Shown here piece after piece: positions 30,597-33,123 of a stretch of 33,123 bases of DNA. Every line of letters begins with the position of its first letter. Position 1 is the stretch's first letter. The notes beneath the pieces were generated by a model that was not told the DNA's origin, ran no database searches, and saw nothing but the letters and a program-made list of their open reading frames with translations. Position numbers and translations under genes: made by a program. Source of the stretch: an uncultured Corynebacterium sp. (GTDB lineage Bacteria; Actinomycetota; Actinomycetes; Mycobacteriales; Mycobacteriaceae); assembly GCF_947253065.1 (NCBI RefSeq), contig NZ_CAMXWS010000021.1, forward strand, positions 1-33,123, read 5' to 3'.

Positions 30597-33123
30597 ATGG
30601 CCAAAAACTCCTCGTTCGTTCATCTGCATAACCACACCGAGTTCTCCATGCTCGATGGCATGGCCAAGGTGGATCTGTTGGCCGAGGAAGTGGTTCGTCA
30701 GGGCATGCCCGCCGTGGGCATGACGGACCACGGCAATATGTTCGGCTCTAATGCCTTCTACCGCCGCATGGTGGATTCAGGCGTGAAGCCGATCATCGGC
30801 ATCGAGGCATACATGGCGCCGGAGTCCCGCTTCAACAAGAAGCGTGTTCTCTGGGGCACCCCGGATCAAAAGGGTGACGATGTCTCGGCCTCCGGTGCGT
30901 ACCTGCACCAGACCATGCTGGCGGAAAATGCAACGGGCCTACGCAACCTGTTCAAGCTTTCCTCACTGGCTTCCTATGAGGGCCAGCTAGGCAAATGGCC
31001 GCGCATGGACGCGGAGCTCGTCGCCGAGCACGCTGACGGAATCATCGCGACGACTGGTTGTCCGTCAGGCGATGTGCAGACCCGTCTGCGTTTGGGCCAA
31101 TACGACCAGGCCCTCGAGGCTGCTGCGATGTGGCAGGACATCTACGGCAAGGACAATTATTTCCTTGAGCTGATGGATCACGGCCTGCACATTGAGCGTC
31201 GTGTGCGTGATGATCTGCTGCGTATCGGGCAAGCTTTAGACCTCCCACCGCTGGTGACCAATGACTGCCACTACGTGCTGGAATCCCAAGCCCCAGCGCA
31301 CGAGGCAATGCTGTGTGTCCAGACCGGTAAGACACTGCTGGACCCGGACCGCTTCAAATTCGACGGCACGGACTTTTACATCAAGTCTGCTGAGCAGATG
31401 CGCTCGACGTGGGACGACATGGTGCCGGATGGCTGCGATAACACCTTGTGGATTGCAGAGCGCGTCGGCGATTACAGCGAGCTATGGGAAGAACATCCGC
31501 ACGACCGCATGCCGGTGGCCACCGTGCCAGAGGGGGAGACCCCGACGACATGGCTGCGCAAAGAGGTCCACCGTGGACTCGAGGAGCGCTTTGAAGGCAA
31601 GGAGGTGCCCGAGGAGTACCTGAAACGTGCGGATTATGAGATCAGCGTTATCGACATGAAGGGCTACCCGTCCTACTTCCTCATCGTCGCTGAACTGATC
31701 AAGCACGCACGTTCCGTGGGCATTCGCGTTGGTCCCGGTCGTGGTTCCGCTGCAGGTGCACTCGTTGCCTACGCCCTGACGATCACGAATATTGATCCGA
31801 TTGAGCATGGACTTCTCTTTGAGAGGTTCTTGAACCCGGAGCGTCCGTCTGCACCGGATATCGATATTGACTTCGACGATCGTCGTCGCGGTGAAATGCT
31901 CACCTACGCTGCTGAGAACTGGGGCGAAGACAAGATCGCCCAGGTGATCACCTTCGGCACCGTGAAAACGAAGCAGGCCATTAAGGACGCCGCCAAGGTG
32001 AACTTCGGCCAGCCAGGCTTCCAGATGGCGGACCGGATCAACGCCGCGCTGCCGCCGGCGATCATGGCGAAGGATATTCCGCTCGCCGGTATTACCGACC
32101 CGGAGCACGAGCGCTACTCGGAAGCCACTGAGGTCCGCGCCATGATCGAGACCGATCCTGATGTGGCGAAGATCTATGAGACTGCGCGTGGCCTGGAAGG
32201 CGTCGTGCGTCAGGCTGGTGTTCACGCTTGTGCCGTGATTATGGCGTCCGTGCCGCTGATGGAGCACATTCCGATGTGGAAGCGCCCAGCCGACGGTGCA
32301 CTCATCACTGGTTGGGATTACCCGGCGTGTGAGGCCATTGGTCTGTTGAAGATGGACTTCCTCGGTCTGCGCAACCTGACCGTGATCGGTGATGCGATTG
32401 AGAATATCCAGAAGAACCGCGGGGAGACTCTGGACCTCGAATCGCTCGATACGGATGACCCCAATGTGTACGAGTTGCTGTCGCGTGGTGACACTTTGGG
32501 CGTGTTCCAGCTCGACTCAGGCGGTATGCAGGAGCTGCTCAAGCGTATGAAGCCGACGGGCTTCAACGATATTGTTGCGTCCTTGGCTCTGTACCGTCCG
32601 GGCCCGATGGGCGTGAATGCCCACTGGGACTATGCCGACCGTAAAAACGGCCGCAAACCGATCACCCCGATCCACCCTGAGCTGGAAGAACCATTGCGGG
32701 AAATCCTGGATGAGACGTATGGCCTCATCGTCTACCAGGAGCAGATCATGAGGATCTCGCAGAAGGTAGCCAACTACACGGCTGGTGAGGCAGATGGTTT
32801 CCGTAAGGCAATGGGTAAGAAGAAGCCAGAAGTGCTTGCCCAGCAGTACGAGAAATTCTCCCAAGGCATGTTCGACAACGGCTATACCCAGTCTGCTGTC
32901 GACGCACTGTGGGGAACGATTGAGCCATTCGCGTCCTACGCGTTCAACAAGTCTCACGCAGCGGGTTACGCACTGGTGTCGTACTGGACCGCGTATCTGA
33001 AGGCGAATTATGCCTCGGAGTACATGGCAGCGCTCTTGACCTCTGTTGGTGACAAGAAAGACAAGTCTGCGATCTATCTCGCTGACTGCCGCCACTTGGG
33101 CATCTCTGTTCTGCCGCCGGACA
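30597..33123 (+). CDS. dnaE: DNA polymerase III alpha subunit (3' partial)
   Basis: DnaE is the replicative polymerase. The frame is open from the ATG at 30597 to the window end, giving 842 residues of an expected 1180 or so. The N-terminal PHP domain starts with FVHLHNHTEFSMLDG and has TDHGNMFG. The polymerase palm has the catalytic aspartates in PDIDIDFDD (Asp421, Asp423) and the third in GFNDIVASLALYRPGPM (Asp658). The fingers region includes GPGRGSAAGALVAYAL and FNKSHAAGYALVSYWTAYLK. This is the DnaE1-type essential enzyme rather than the mutagenic DnaE2, judging by the replicative signatures and context. No obvious ribosome binding site lies in the nine bases after the MacB-like permease gene, so the start could be read from the upstream transcript. 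Confidence 0.95.
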   Translation, partial: MAKNSSFVHLHNHTEFSMLDGMAKVDLLAEEVVRQGMPAVGMTDHGNMFGSNAFYRRMVDSGVKPIIGIEAYMAPESRFNKKRVLWGTPDQKGDDVSASGAYLHQTMLAENATGLRNLFKLSSLASYEGQLGKWPRMDAELVAEHADGIIATTGCPSGDVQTRLRLGQYDQALEAAAMWQDIYGKDNYFLELMDHGLHIERRVRDDLLRIGQALDLPPLVTNDCHYVLESQAPAHEAMLCVQTGKTLLDPDRFKFDGTDFYIKSAEQMRSTWDDMVPDGCDNTLWIAERVGDYSELWEEHPHDRMPVATVPEGETPTTWLRKEVHRGLEERFEGKEVPEEYLKRADYEISVIDMKGYPSYFLIVAELIKHARSVGIRVGPGRGSAAGALVAYALTITNIDPIEHGLLFERFLNPERPSAPDIDIDFDDRRRGEMLTYAAENWGEDKIAQVITFGTVKTKQAIKDAAKVNFGQPGFQMADRINAALPPAIMAKDIPLAGITDPEHERYSEATEVRAMIETDPDVAKIYETARGLEGVVRQAGVHACAVIMASVPLMEHIPMWKRPADGALITGWDYPACEAIGLLKMDFLGLRNLTVIGDAIENIQKNRGETLDLESLDTDDPNVYELLSRGDTLGVFQLDSGGMQELLKRMKPTGFNDIVASLALYRPGPMGVNAHWDYADRKNGRKPITPIHPELEEPLREILDETYGLIVYQEQIMRISQKVANYTAGEADGFRKAMGKKKPEVLAQQYEKFSQGMFDNGYTQSAVDALWGTIEPFASYAFNKSHAAGYALVSYWTAYLKANYASEYMAALLTSVGDKKDKSAIYLADCRHLGISVLPPD

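Noticed and set aside
1..33123. Mobile elements, prophage, CRISPR arrays, tRNA or rRNA genes.
   Set aside because: No transposase, integrase, regularly spaced repeat array or RNA gene signature was found. The T-box leader is the only structured RNA recognised with confidence.

Overview
The window looks like a chromosomal segment of a Corynebacterium (mycolic-acid Actinobacteria, moderately high GC). The evidence is the division and cell-wall gene order, the use of sepF and divIVA with no ftsA, an ileS gene behind a short-stem actinobacterial T-box leader, an actinobacterial-type dinB with a long C-terminal extension, and an Mtb12-like lipoprotein. No phage, insertion sequence, CRISPR array, rRNA or tRNA was seen. 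Nearly all of the DNA is coding, so this is mostly core genome.

Region 1 (1-12010) is the distal half of the division and cell-wall (dcw) cluster, all on the + strand: mraY (5' cut by the window), murD, ftsW, murG, murC, ftsQ, ftsZ, pgeF, a YggS-type PLP protein, sepF, a YggT protein and divIVA. Several joints are ATGA, TGATG or TAATG overlaps, implying translational coupling. The early genes make and flip lipid II. FtsW and FtsQ belong to the divisome, FtsZ makes the ring, SepF tethers it to the membrane and DivIVA organises polar growth. A nearly identical 23-bp motif lies about 100 bp upstream of both ftsZ and divIVA and is probably a shared operator (candidate FtsR site).

Region 2 (12011-17037) has a strong terminator, a T-box leader that should sense uncharged tRNA-Ile, ileS itself, a long imperfect inverted repeat, and dinB (DNA polymerase IV).

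Region 3 (16949-24865) is an accessory-like patchwork in both orientations: an OmpR-type response regulator and its histidine kinase (minus strand, kinase tail overlapping dinB), a divergent multi-pass membrane acyltransferase-like protein, a membrane-anchored trypsin-like protease, an L-asparaginase, an Mtb12-like lipoprotein, an ABC-F ATPase and a second lipoprotein.

Region 4 (24910-33123) is + strand again: lspA, an RluD-family pseudouridine synthase and a small membrane protein, overlapping as one operon. These are followed by a MacAB-like export system (lipoprotein adaptor, ATPase, permease) and then dnaE, which runs off the end of the window.

I see no clearly new multi-gene system. The signals most worth following are the shared ftsZ/divIVA motif, the 36-bp inverted repeat after ileS, and the unusual MacA-like adaptor with its QQEAMA repeats.
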